From Haladaptatus litoreus (GTDB taxonomy: Archaea > Halobacteriota > Halobacteria > Halobacteriales > Haladaptataceae), in assembly GCF_900156425.1 (NCBI RefSeq), contig NZ_FTNO01000007.1:124001-188000 (forward strand): a stretch of DNA of 64,000 nucleotides, read 5' to 3'. Below the pieces are notes generated by a model, which worked only from the letters and a program-made list of their open reading frames with translations, made no database searches and was not told where the DNA came from. Shown in pieces: positions 1 to 9,052 of the stretch. Made by a program: the position numbers and the translations under genes. The first letter of the stretch is position 1. Each line of letters begins with the position of its first letter.

Positions 1-147
1 GTTTTCGTTGCGACGATTTTGGCTGGGAGCCTTGGAGCATTTCATTACATAGTTGTCCACGTACTGTTAGGAAAACCGGTTAACGAGAACATTCAAAAAA
101 CAACGACAGAACCACGTGCAACGGATGGTGGCCACGACAATGGCTGA
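1..147 (+). CDS. C-terminal end of a small membrane protein (partial)
   Basis: The frame is open from the window edge to a TGA at 145-147, giving 48 residues. The first 22 or so (VFVATILAGSLGAFHYIVV) form a clear membrane helix, followed by a short polar tail. The stop overlaps the ATG of the next gene by 8 bp, which implies translational coupling and a two-gene unit. Small one- or two-helix proteins often precede SSS-family permeases in haloarchaea, so this is probably the accessory subunit of the symporter at 140. The family cannot be assigned without the N-terminus. Confidence 0.55.
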   Translation, partial: VFVATILAGSLGAFHYIVVHVLLGKPVNENIQKTTTEPRATDGGHDNG

Positions 148-1588
148 CGTCAACCCGTATTATCTCGGCGCGTTCGTGGTGTATCTGCTCATCGTTCTCG
201 CTATCGGCATCTGGGGATACAGAAAGACCACCGATGTCATGGATTTTTGGGTGATGGGTCAGGATATGGGACCGACCCTAGCGACTTGGTCGCTTGTTGC
301 TAACTTCGTGAGCGCGGTCAGCGTGATTGGTTTTATCGGTGCAGTTTACGGCGGTGGCTACTCGCTCATGACGGGTACTATTCTGGGATTAATGCTTGGT
401 GTGAGTGGTCTCTACTTCGTCGTCGGGCGCGTTCGGCAGTTAAACCATCTGACGTTGCCGGACATCATCGCTGATTTGACCGGGCGAGAAGAGGCACGAC
501 CGATCGCAGGTGCGGTGTTGCTCGCAAACGGTTGGCTCTACCTCATCATGCAACTCGTCGGTGCCAGCCTCCTGGTCACGACGATTACCGGCGTTCCGTA
601 CGAGTACATGGTGTGGGTCATCGGCGTCGTTTTCATCACCTACACCGTCCTTGGAGGCCTTGTTAGCGTCGCGTGGACGGACCTTCTTCAGGGAACGATC
701 ATGGTCGCGGCCGTTCTGTTCGCACTTGGATACATGATACTCGATCTGGGTGGGTTCACTGCGATCAATACCGAATTCGCCGCGATGAATTCAGCAAACG
801 TCGCGCCCCTCGGAGCAGGTGCCTACACGGTGATTGGAGTCGTTGCATCCATCGTCGCGTTTTTCGGCACGATATTCACAGAACAGAACATGATCGTGCG
901 TATAGCTGCGACGAAGGACGTCCGGACAGCGAAAATCCATCTCGCAGCTTCCGGTGTCATTCTTTCGGTGTTCTACAGTGCCCTCGTGATCCTGGGTGGT
1001 GCGACGACCGTCGCGTTGGAGAACGCTGGATTGTCTATCAACAATGTAGATAACGCCTTTCCGACGTTGATAACTGATTATGTTCCTACCTCGATAGGCG
1101 TCGTTATTATCCTCGCCGTAATGAGCGCGATTCTGTCGACAACCGACACACGGCTTCACTCGACAGGCATCACTACGGCACGTGACATCTACAGCTACTT
1201 TCGACCGAACGCGTCTGACGAATCACAACTCCGCATTTCACGAACCGCAACCGTTGTCTTCGGAATAACTGCGACAGCGGCGGCTGTTAACCCCCCCGAC
1301 ACTATCATTGGCCTGTACAACCTTCGTGCGATTCTTCTGACGAGCGCCTTCCTCGTCCCGGTTTATACGGCTCTCTATCTCTCGGGAGTCAACGGATGGG
1401 CTGTACTCGCATCCATCGTCGTTGGGACGGTTTTGGGCCTCGGCGCAAATTTCTTCGGCGGAGGACTCGGTATCCCCGCGACGTTCATTGGCGTCGGGTC
1501 GGCCGCATTGGTATTATTGATCGGCTATTATGCTCTTCCAGATCAGGGAAGCGGCCCACGACGGGACTACACAACTTCGGATGATTAG
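140..1588 (+). CDS. Sodium:solute symporter family (SSS) permease
   Basis: The 482-residue protein has about 13 hydrophobic segments and typical SSS features: an N-terminal helix followed by a Gly-rich FWVMGQDMGP loop, the ATWSLVANFVSAVSVIGFIGAVY helix pair, and a cytoplasmic NMIVRIAATKDVRTAK loop. I chose ATG 140 (MADVNPYYLG) over upstream GTG 116 because it overlaps the previous stop in an ATG-to-TGA arrangement and places the first helix correctly. The substrate cannot be read from sequence. The following genes act on amides and beta-amino acids, so import of a nitrogenous nutrient is a reasonable inference. Confidence 0.88.
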   Translation: MADVNPYYLGAFVVYLLIVLAIGIWGYRKTTDVMDFWVMGQDMGPTLATWSLVANFVSAVSVIGFIGAVYGGGYSLMTGTILGLMLGVSGLYFVVGRVRQLNHLTLPDIIADLTGREEARPIAGAVLLANGWLYLIMQLVGASLLVTTITGVPYEYMVWVIGVVFITYTVLGGLVSVAWTDLLQGTIMVAAVLFALGYMILDLGGFTAINTEFAAMNSANVAPLGAGAYTVIGVVASIVAFFGTIFTEQNMIVRIAATKDVRTAKIHLAASGVILSVFYSALVILGGATTVALENAGLSINNVDNAFPTLITDYVPTSIGVVIILAVMSAILSTTDTRLHSTGITTARDIYSYFRPNASDESQLRISRTATVVFGITATAAAVNPPDTIIGLYNLRAILLTSAFLVPVYTALYLSGVNGWAVLASIVVGTVLGLGANFFGGGLGIPATFIGVGSAALVLLIGYYALPDQGSGPRRDYTTSDD

Positions 1589-1606
1589 TGCCTTCGAAAA
1601 AGAACG

Positions 1607-2692
1607 ATGACGTCATTACCACATCTCGTTCTGACTGGATCGCCGTATGAACGCGGCCTTACGCACGGAGAAGCCTTCGCAGCAGAGATTCGTGCGAACG
1701 TTGAAACATACCTGACACGATTTGCACACCACGGTGCCACAGAAGAAGCCGTTCGACGTCAGGCGAGCGAGTATGTCCCCCTCATCGAGGAGTGGAATGC
1801 CGACTACGCCTCGGAACTACGTGGCATCGCCGATGGAAGTGGTGTCATGATCGAAGAAATAACGCTTCTGAATGTCCGATACGAGATCCTCTATGCGTCC
1901 TATTCCGATCAAACGACTAAAACGCATGGCTGTACTAGTTTCGGTCTTCTTCCAATGGCAACAGCCGATGGAGAGACGTACATTGGACAGAACTGGGATT
2001 GGGCAGCACCCATTGCGGATACGCTCCTTGTGGCTGAGATTCATCAGAGCGCCAAAAGCGATCACATAGCGATTACGGAGGCAGGTATCGTCGGCGGGAA
2101 AATGGGCGTCAATGAACAAGGTATCGGACTCGTGATTAACGGTCTCGTTTCTCCGGACGATGGTGACCACCCGTTTCGAAAACCCTTCCACCTTCGCTGT
2201 CGGGAGATCCTCGATGCGACACGCTACGATAGTGCGCTCGAATCAATTGTCGCCACGCCACACGCCTGTTCGGCCAACTATGTCGTCGGGCATGGCGACG
2301 GAGAAGTGATAGACATCGAAACGTCACCTAATCGAACCGATTACATCTATCCACAAAACGGAATTGTCACACACGCCAATCACTTCATGACGCCGGATTT
2401 CGAGAGTAGAATGGAAAGACAGCTCCCCGACTCGCTCTATCGAGCAAATCGACTTCGTCGACTGTTCGAACACCGACGTGGAGAGATTGACAGTAACATA
2501 ATGAAATCCGCACTTCGCGACCACTTCGGTCGTCCTGCGAGCATTTGTCGGCATGAAGATCCAGATGCTCCCTCCGAAGAGTGCAGTCAGACGGACACGA
2601 GCGTAATCCTCAATCTTGACGACTGTATCCTGCATGCTACATACGGACCACCATGTGACGAAGACTACCAGATCTATCGTCTATGCCAATAA
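1607..2692 (+). CDS. C45-family acyltransferase/amidohydrolase (acyl-CoA:6-APA acyltransferase-like)
   Basis: The gene starts 18 bp after the symporter and is probably co-transcribed. The protein has the layout of peptidase family C45: an N-terminal SPYERGLTHGEAF motif, a Gly-Cys pair at residues 108-109 (THGCTSFG) where the precursor is expected to cleave itself and expose Cys109 as N-terminal nucleophile, then IGQNWDW near 125-131 and a Gly-rich GGKMGVNEQGIGL segment. Length (361 aa) is normal. Family members transfer or hydrolyse acyl-amide bonds. With a carbamoylase and aminotransferases downstream, amide hydrolysis of an imported compound is more likely than penicillin chemistry. Confidence 0.8.
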   Translation: MTSLPHLVLTGSPYERGLTHGEAFAAEIRANVETYLTRFAHHGATEEAVRRQASEYVPLIEEWNADYASELRGIADGSGVMIEEITLLNVRYEILYASYSDQTTKTHGCTSFGLLPMATADGETYIGQNWDWAAPIADTLLVAEIHQSAKSDHIAITEAGIVGGKMGVNEQGIGLVINGLVSPDDGDHPFRKPFHLRCREILDATRYDSALESIVATPHACSANYVVGHGDGEVIDIETSPNRTDYIYPQNGIVTHANHFMTPDFESRMERQLPDSLYRANRLRRLFEHRRGEIDSNIMKSALRDHFGRPASICRHEDPDAPSEECSQTDTSVILNLDDCILHATYGPPCDEDYQIYRLCQ

Positions 2693-2847
2693 AGAGAAAA
2701 ATACCAAATCGGGTTTTCTCAACTATTAGGTGGGAATGAAACACGCCAGAATAATATCGAGCTGATTACTTCTCAACTACTTTCCGCTCGAGATTATCGA
2801 ATGGTAGCTTGCTCCCGATGCTATTTTCGAACACTGTTCAAACGAGC

Positions 2848-2858
2848 ATTTATTATTT
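2848..2858 (+). promoter_or_regulatory. TATA-like box for the aminotransferase gene
   Basis: TTTATTATTTT lies 20-30 bp before ATG 2878. This is the usual haloarchaeal distance for a leaderless transcript, and it supports the 2878 start over an upstream in-frame start at 2809. Confidence 0.45.
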
Positions 2859-2877
2859 TGGAGAAAAATCACTCTAT

Positions 2878-4194
2878 ATGCCCCAGCAGCATTCTGACAG
2901 CACAGAAGCAGTCTCGATTCACCATTGGTACGACTCGGATTCTAAGCCCCTTAGTATCACCGACGGTGACGACGCGACAGTGTGGGACGAGGATGGAAAT
3001 GAATACCTCGATTTCTGTTCGCAGTTGTACTGTACCAACCTCGGGCACAGCAACGAAGCAGTGATCACGGCGATGGAAGAACAGGCAGGAAAGATACCGT
3101 ATGTGTCATCGGCAAAACGCTCACCGACCCGCGATCGACTCGCTGAAAAGCTTGCACGTATCACGCCCGAATCCCTGTCTCATACGTTCTTCTCAGTTTC
3201 CGGAAGCGAGGCCAATGAAATCGCGGTTCAATTCGCGCGTGAGTATCAGGATGCACCGACGGTACTGACCCGCTGGCGATCCTATCACGGCGGAACGTAC
3301 GGTGCAGGAGCACTAACGGGCGATCCCGAAACACGGGCAACGATCGAACGACACGCTGCTACTTCAGGCGCAGCAAAGTTTTTGCCACCCATTCCAAAAG
3401 CCTTCGACACCAGTGACCCCAAGGAACTGGCCCGGGTTGCCGGTGAACACCTCGAATTCGTGATTCGAAACGAGGGGCCCGATTCGGTCGCTGCAATTCT
3501 CACCGAACCGATTGCCGGCACAAGTGGTGCTTTCCCTGCTCCGCCGGGTTATTTCGACCATGTTCGTGACCTGTGTGACGAGTACGACATCCTCCTTATT
3601 GCCGATGAAGTCATCACCGGCTTCGGCCGATGTGGTGACTGGTTTGGGGTTCAAACCGAAGACATCGAACCGGACATGCTCACGTTTGCAAAAGGTGTCA
3701 CGAGCGCCTATGCACCCCTTGCTGGTGTTTCGGTAACGCCAGAGATTGCATCGTTCATTCAGAAGAACGGTTTCGACATTGGACAGACGTTTGGGGGACA
3801 TCCGATGGCGTGTGCTGCCGGCTGTGCCGCTGTTGAGGAGTATTCAGACGGCGTAATCGATGGTGTTGCTGACTTAGAAGAGAAGCTTGCGTCTCGAATT
3901 CAACAGGTGGCATCGAAGCACGATGTCGTACGTGACGTTCGTGGACGAGGAGGGTTGTGGGCCGTCGAGTTCGCCGACCCAGAGACCAAAACTTCTTTTT
4001 ACGACCCTCGTGTGGACGACGGCCAAAACCCCGTCGCAGCAATCCTGCACGAATGTCGTGACCGCGGCGTCTTGCTGGGCAGTGGTCGTCCTAATTTTCA
4101 GATCATTATCTCCCCACCGTTGATCGCAACGCAGCCCGAGATCGACCAGGCAATGGATGTACTCGACGACTCGATCACAGCCATCTTCGGCTGA
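2878..4194 (+). CDS. Class III aminotransferase (aspartate aminotransferase superfamily)
   Basis: The 438-residue PLP enzyme is of fold type I, class III (omega/GABA/beta-alanine transaminases and relatives). Visible signatures are SGSEANEIAVQFAR (cofactor phosphate binding), RWRSYHGGTYGA, the Asp of LLIADEVITGFGRCG, and the Schiff-base Lys272 in FAKGVTSAYAPL. Start 2878 matches the family N-terminus and the TATA spacing. A paralogue lies at 5897. With the semialdehyde dehydrogenase between them, the likely role is transamination of an omega- or beta-amino acid to a semialdehyde. The exact donor cannot be read. Confidence 0.88.
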   Translation: MPQQHSDSTEAVSIHHWYDSDSKPLSITDGDDATVWDEDGNEYLDFCSQLYCTNLGHSNEAVITAMEEQAGKIPYVSSAKRSPTRDRLAEKLARITPESLSHTFFSVSGSEANEIAVQFAREYQDAPTVLTRWRSYHGGTYGAGALTGDPETRATIERHAATSGAAKFLPPIPKAFDTSDPKELARVAGEHLEFVIRNEGPDSVAAILTEPIAGTSGAFPAPPGYFDHVRDLCDEYDILLIADEVITGFGRCGDWFGVQTEDIEPDMLTFAKGVTSAYAPLAGVSVTPEIASFIQKNGFDIGQTFGGHPMACAAGCAAVEEYSDGVIDGVADLEEKLASRIQQVASKHDVVRDVRGRGGLWAVEFADPETKTSFYDPRVDDGQNPVAAILHECRDRGVLLGSGRPNFQIIISPPLIATQPEIDQAMDVLDDSITAIFG

Positions 4195-4202
4195 TAACTC
4201 AT

Positions 4203-4221
4203 CCTTCTTTTGGAAGGTTTT
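4203..4221 (+). terminator. Hairpin followed by T-run between convergent genes
   Basis: CCTTC (4203-4207) pairs with GAAGG (4213-4217) across a T-rich loop and is followed by TTTTG. It sits between the ends of two convergent genes. Archaeal termination mainly needs the T tract, so this is a modest prediction. Confidence 0.35.
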
Positions 4222-4251
4222 GAATAAGGATAGACAGCGGAGAACGTAGTG

Positions 4252-5724
4252 TCAGTTATCAGGCCATCGCTCGATGTAGATCGCTTTATCGGTGTAGAAA
4301 TGAATCATATCTTCGCCTTGGGCGTGGAGGTCACCGAAGAAGGAGTCCTTCCAACCGCCAAAGTGGAAGAACGCCATCGGAGCGGCTGTTCCTGTGTTCA
4401 CACCGAGGTTGCCAGCGTCAACGGTATGACGGAATTTCCGAGCATCGCTTCCTCGGTCGGTAAAGAGACTAGCGGCATTACCGAATCGACTTCGATTCAC
4501 GATTTCGAGAGCATCCTCGAAATCACTAGCGCGGATAAGCGCGAGGATTGGTCCAAAGATCTCTTCACGGGCGATTCTCATCTCCGATTCGACATCGCCG
4601 AAGATCGTCGGTCGGAGGAAGTTTCCGGTATCGGGTGTTTCGAGCTCGCGGCCATCTAGGAGGAGATCTGCGCCGTCCTCAATACCTTCTCGAATATACT
4701 CTTCGACCCGTTCTTGTTGTTCCGGTGTGATGAGCGGCCCCATTTCAGAGTCATCAGTCAACCCGTCTGCGACTTTCATGTTTGCAGCGGTTTCAACCAC
4801 GCGCTCGGCGAAGTCGTCGTAAATCTCGTCAACGACTACAGCAACGGGGTTAGCCAGACACCGTTGACCGGTGTTTGCGAATGCGGATCCGATTGTCTGC
4901 TCAGCAGCGAACTCAAGGTCGGCGGATTCGGCGACAACAATGTGGTTTTTGGCACCACCCTGCGCTTGAACCCGTTTACCGTGAGTGGCAGCCGTTTCAT
5001 AGACGTGCTTAGCTACCGGAGTACTTCCGACAAAGGATACTCCTGCGACATCGTCGTGTTTCACCAGTGTATTCACCGTCTCCTTGCCCCCGTTCACAAG
5101 TTGTAAAATCCCGTCGGGGAATCCAGCTTGTTCGACAAGTGCGAACAAGTATTGGGCGGTCAGCGGGTCACGCTCACTGGGTTTGAGAATAAACGCGTTG
5201 CCAGTGGCAACCGCGTAGGGAAGAAACCAGAGCGGAATCATTCCCGGGAAATTGAACGGCGTGATTGCAGTAAACACCCCGAGTGGTTTCCGGACTGCGG
5301 TTTCATCGATCTCCGGGGCAGCATTTGGGAGGTGACCCGCTTGCATGAGCGACGGGATTCCACAAGCGACCTCTACATTTTCGATGCCTCGGCGAAGCTC
5401 TCCCTTCGCTTCTTGAAACGTTTTTCCGTGTTCTTTGACTAGCAGCGTCGCGATGTCGTCTTGATGATCCTCAAGTAATTGTTTCAATCGAAACAGAGGT
5501 TGGATGCGTTCTTCGACCGGGACCTCCCGCCACTCCTCAAATGCTTCAAATCCCGTCTGCACCGCTTCGTCGACATCGGAGGTGGTACTGAAATCCGTGT
5601 GCGCTATCGTCTCTTCCGTCGCAGGATTTACTATATCTTGACCGTCGGTACCGCTTGGGGCTCGCCATTCTCCATCGATGTAATTATGTACGGAATCGAT
5701 GTCGACCGGAATTTCCATTGTCAT
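4252..5724 (-). CDS. mmsA: CoA-acylating (methyl)malonate-semialdehyde dehydrogenase
   Basis: The 490-residue aldehyde dehydrogenase has the NAD fold with ITPFNFPGMIPLWFLPYA and LKPSERDPLTA, and catalytic Cys289 in NTGQRCLANP. The usual general-base Glu region of non-acylating ALDHs reads LQAQGGAKNH instead of the ELGGKS form. That GGAKNH block, FNFP and the GQRC context mark the CoA-dependent MMSDH group. It converts methylmalonate semialdehyde to propionyl-CoA, or malonate semialdehyde to acetyl-CoA. It is convergent with the first aminotransferase and divergent from the second. Either would supply its substrate from beta-alanine or beta-aminoisobutyrate. Confidence 0.88.
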   Translation of the reverse strand: MTMEIPVDIDSVHNYIDGEWRAPSGTDGQDIVNPATEETIAHTDFSTTSDVDEAVQTGFEAFEEWREVPVEERIQPLFRLKQLLEDHQDDIATLLVKEHGKTFQEAKGELRRGIENVEVACGIPSLMQAGHLPNAAPEIDETAVRKPLGVFTAITPFNFPGMIPLWFLPYAVATGNAFILKPSERDPLTAQYLFALVEQAGFPDGILQLVNGGKETVNTLVKHDDVAGVSFVGSTPVAKHVYETAATHGKRVQAQGGAKNHIVVAESADLEFAAEQTIGSAFANTGQRCLANPVAVVVDEIYDDFAERVVETAANMKVADGLTDDSEMGPLITPEQQERVEEYIREGIEDGADLLLDGRELETPDTGNFLRPTIFGDVESEMRIAREEIFGPILALIRASDFEDALEIVNRSRFGNAASLFTDRGSDARKFRHTVDAGNLGVNTGTAAPMAFFHFGGWKDSFFGDLHAQGEDMIHFYTDKAIYIERWPDN

Positions 5725-5896
5725 GTGTCATGTGCGTATTCGTTTCCACACCTCATAACACTTTCTCACTAAATCCAGTATATCGATAAATGTTTGGACA
5801 GTATTCTGAATCAAGGTACCCCAGAGAACAATGTCCTAATAAACTGCAAATTCACCAAAGATTAATCAACTCGCAACGAATAAAGCGAATACAACA

Positions 5897-7249
5897 ATGT
5901 CCGGTCAAGAAAGCGAGTCCGACACCACTCTAAACGAAATCGAACGGATCGATAAAGAGTACGTCTTTGGCACGTGGTCGTTTCAAAGTGAAGTGAATCC
6001 GACAGAAATAGTACACACCGACGGCGTCACCTTCACCGATGCAAACGGAAACGAATACATCGACTTTTCAGGACAGCTCATGTGTTCGAATCTCGGCCAT
6101 TCAGCCGAACGGGTTACGGAAGCCGTTTCTGAGCAAATCAACGACACAGCATATGTCGCCCCTGGATTCACTACGGAAGCGCGTGCAAAGCTTGGAAAGA
6201 AGCTAGCAGCGGTTACACCTGGTGACCTTTCGAAGACCTTCTTCTCGACGAGCGGGACTGAAGCAGTCGAGGCCGCGATAAAAATTGCGAGATTTTACAC
6301 TGGGAAACAAAAAATCATCTCTCGATACCGGTCCTATCACGGAGCAACCTATGGATCCATTAGCGTTACAGGAGATCCTCGTCGACTTGCAGCAGAGCCC
6401 GGGATACCGGGGACGATCAAGGCCCCTGACCCGTACGCCTATGGGTCGACATTGGATCCAATGCAGAGTCTCGATTATATCGAAGAGATGCTAAAATTGG
6501 AAGGAGATACAATTGCAGCAGTACTCGTTGAACCGATTGTGGGTTCGAATGGTATTCTCGTGCCACCCAATGAGTATCTCCCCCGTCTCAAGGAAATCGC
6601 ACACGAGCATGGCGCTCTCTTAGTCTGTGATGAAGTAATGGCTGGATTTGGGCGAACCGGTGAGTGGTTTGGCTGTGACCTTTTCGACGTCGAACCCGAC
6701 ATTATGACGATGGCAAAAGGGTTGACCGGGGCGTATCAGCCACTTGGTGCCACCATCGTTTCCAGTGAAATTGCTGAGTACTTCGAGGACACTATGTTTT
6801 GCCACGGACACACCTATTCCGGCCATCCAGCAGCAGTAGCAGCAGGGCTTGCAGCTGTCGAAACCTACCAATCGGAAAATCTCATTGAACAGGCTCGAGA
6901 GGCAGGAGAATATCTAGAAACTCGTCTTGATGACCTCGCAAAAAAGCATCCCAGTGTGGGCGACACACGGGGTATTGGGCTCTTCCGTGGGATCGAATTG
7001 ACGAAGAACTCGAAAAAACGCGTCCCGTTCGGCACTCGGGAGGACAAAGTTAGCAAGGGGAGTACGGTTGTCGATGAGGTAGCGAGCAAAGCCTACGGGA
7101 ACGGCGTATATGTCGCGAACATGATCAACACTCTCATTATTGCACCGCCGCTCACGATTACGAACGCTGAAATCGATGATGCGGTCACGGCACTCGATAG
7201 TGCTCTTAAAGTATCAGACAATGCGATGGAGGAAGGACTCATGGAGTGA
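5897..7249 (+). CDS. Class III aminotransferase, second copy
   Basis: The 450-residue class III PLP enzyme is clearly related to the one at 2878. Visible features are SGTEAVEAAIKIARFYTGK, RYRSYHGATYGS, LVCDEVMAGFGRTGEW and Schiff-base Lys274 in MAKGLTGAYQPL. It is transcribed divergently from mmsA across 172 bp, so both promoters share that region. Two related transaminases around one semialdehyde dehydrogenase suggest substrates of different length or methylation, for example beta-alanine versus beta-aminoisobutyrate. This is inference from context. Confidence 0.87.
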   Translation: MSGQESESDTTLNEIERIDKEYVFGTWSFQSEVNPTEIVHTDGVTFTDANGNEYIDFSGQLMCSNLGHSAERVTEAVSEQINDTAYVAPGFTTEARAKLGKKLAAVTPGDLSKTFFSTSGTEAVEAAIKIARFYTGKQKIISRYRSYHGATYGSISVTGDPRRLAAEPGIPGTIKAPDPYAYGSTLDPMQSLDYIEEMLKLEGDTIAAVLVEPIVGSNGILVPPNEYLPRLKEIAHEHGALLVCDEVMAGFGRTGEWFGCDLFDVEPDIMTMAKGLTGAYQPLGATIVSSEIAEYFEDTMFCHGHTYSGHPAAVAAGLAAVETYQSENLIEQAREAGEYLETRLDDLAKKHPSVGDTRGIGLFRGIELTKNSKKRVPFGTREDKVSKGSTVVDEVASKAYGNGVYVANMINTLIIAPPLTITNAEIDDAVTALDSALKVSDNAMEEGLME

Positions 7250-7323
7250 TTCCCCTCCATCGGTGATATCATTGCCCTCCTAGGTCCGGCTACCGAGGCG
7301 ATCGAATTGTGGATCAGCCATGA

Positions 7324-8559
7324 TTAGTCTTCCATTGCGAGTTCGAGTGTAGCGTTCGCGAGCGTGTTTGCCGCCATGTAGCAGTCGTCCCAGCTCGTGT
7401 ACTCCTCTTCGGAGTGGCTTTTTCCATTCTCACTGACGGCAAACACCATCGACGTATCCATGACATCTGCGACGTGTGTGGCGTCGTGGCCAGCCCCGCT
7501 AAAAATCCGCATCGCATCGTAGCCTAGGTTCTCCGTGGCGTCTTCGATCGCTGCGATATTCCTCTCGGCAAAGTCAACAGACGATGCACGCATCCGTTCT
7601 TCCCACTCCCAACCGAGCCCCTCACGTTCCGCTGCCATCTCCGCTTCAGCAAGAACGCGTTCGAAGGCGTCTTCGACGATCTCATCGGACTGGTCTCGAA
7701 ATCCCCAGGTAAATGTCACTTCACCGGGGATGATGTTAATCGAGTTTGGCTGTACATCGATAAAACCAGTTGAACCGACGGTTCGCTCCCCGAGCGAGTT
7801 CGCGATTCGTCGAATTTGTGTGATTACGTCTGCTGCCCCAACGAGCGCATCGCTGCGATAGTGCATGGGCGTGGGTCCAGTGTGGTCAGCATCACCATAA
7901 AAGGTAATCGCACCCCAGGTGAATCCAACGATACCCGTGACGATTCCAACATTCATGTCGTTTTTCTCTAGATACGGTCCCTGTTCGATATGAAGTTCAA
8001 AGTAGCCGTCGTAGTTCTCCGTCGGGGTTGCGGGTACATCCCCCTTGTATCCGATTCGCTCCAATTCGTCCTCGAGGCGATTTCCATCCTCGTCTGTTTT
8101 GTCGTATTCTTCCTCGAGGTCGTGGTTACTGGCCCACACGCCACTTCCTTGCATCGCAGGTTGATACCGTGACCCTTCCTCGTTCGTCCAGTTGACAATC
8201 TCGACTGGATGTTCGGTTTCTATTTCCTCGTCATTGAGGGTTCGGATGAATTCGAGAGCAGCAATCACGCCAAGTGCACCATCAAATTTTCCCCCGTATG
8301 GCTGTGAGTCAAGGTGTGAACCGAGTAGAATTATTCCTTTTTCGGGATTACGTCCTTCCCTTCGGCCAAACATGTTCCCAAACTCGTCGATACGAATGTC
8401 GAGTCCCTCGTCGTCCATCTGCTCGTAAAACCAGTCTCGGATCTCTCGGTCGTCGTCAGAAAGGGCTAACCGGTGGAGTCCATTGTTTTCGGTAGCACCG
8501 ATTTTGGCTTGGGTTTTCATTGTGTTTACAAACCGTTTTCGGTCTATCTTGATGATCAT
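7324..8559 (-). CDS. M20-family amidase/hydantoinase-type carbamoylase (N-carbamoyl amino acid hydrolase-like)
   Basis: The 411-residue zinc hydrolase shows the HyuC/AmaB/beta-ureidopropionase pattern: GSHLDSQPYGGKFDGALGV (first metal His and bridging Asp), NWTNEEGSRYQPAMQGSG, HIEQGPYLE, the lid GDADHTGPTPMHYRSDAL and C-terminal GAGHDATHVA. I chose the ATG at 8557-8559 (MIIKIDRKRF); an in-frame start six codons upstream adds an unlikely leader. It is convergent with the second aminotransferase. Removing a carbamoyl group from N-carbamoyl-beta-alanine would feed both transaminases. Alternatives are allantoate or other ureido hydrolases. Confidence 0.83.
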   Translation of the reverse strand: MIIKIDRKRFVNTMKTQAKIGATENNGLHRLALSDDDREIRDWFYEQMDDEGLDIRIDEFGNMFGRREGRNPEKGIILLGSHLDSQPYGGKFDGALGVIAALEFIRTLNDEEIETEHPVEIVNWTNEEGSRYQPAMQGSGVWASNHDLEEEYDKTDEDGNRLEDELERIGYKGDVPATPTENYDGYFELHIEQGPYLEKNDMNVGIVTGIVGFTWGAITFYGDADHTGPTPMHYRSDALVGAADVITQIRRIANSLGERTVGSTGFIDVQPNSINIIPGEVTFTWGFRDQSDEIVEDAFERVLAEAEMAAEREGLGWEWEERMRASSVDFAERNIAAIEDATENLGYDAMRIFSGAGHDATHVADVMDTSMVFAVSENGKSHSEEEYTSWDDCYMAANTLANATLELAMED

Positions 8560-8577
8560 ATGATGTTGGAGATACAA

Positions 8578-8910
8578 ATAGTATTAAGTCTTTCCCGTTA
8601 TTTAAGACCATTATCCTAATATTAACACTATGTATTTTACAATGTCCTACCTTAAGACGAGGATTTAAATAAGTGTAGACAATGCCATCGAGTACTGTAC
8701 CCTACTTACTAATGGGAACTAAACTAGAATATTGAATTTCTGAATCGAGTGATGGTAATATGATATTACCCCATGATTCATATGGGGAATCTGGATCGTT
8801 GATGATTTTCTGTAAGAGCAAATGTATTACTGGATCAAGTTGCTTAGTCACCTCGGTTGGCGATTGCTCATCACAAGAACAGGTTGATGCTACCTTGCGG
8901 CGATAGATCG
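8578..8910. other. Gene-free AT-rich stretch
   Basis: This is the upstream region of the M20 gene. It contains AT-rich promoter-like blocks (for example CTTAATA on the minus strand about 25 bp before that gene) but no open frame or repeat that I can support. It leads into a histone-fold gene fragment at 8911. Confidence 0.5.
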
Positions 8911-9006
8911 CTACAAATCGCGCGCTTGGACGGTTTTGCGATTGTTTTCTTCAGCCCGTCGGGCGGCGTTTTCGAGGACTTCTGTGACTTCCTCATCGAG
9001 TGCATC
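8911..9006 (-). pseudogene. C-terminal fragment of a DUF1931 histone-fold protein
   Basis: Reading the minus strand from 9006 to a TAG at 8911-8913 gives DALDEEVTEVLENAARR followed by a block ending RKTVQARDL. This matches the C-terminal helix of small haloarchaeal histone-fold (DUF1931) proteins, which end in similar NDRKTVQPRDL-type motifs. The codon just upstream (9007-9009) is a stop, and no N-terminal half is present. This is a truncated remnant of about 31 codons, roughly half the usual length, at the junction with the AT-rich island that holds the DUF2971 gene. Confidence 0.6.
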
Positions 9007-9052
9007 TCAATTTATCGGATGGTATAAATGAAGAGACCGTTTTACTGTCTAA

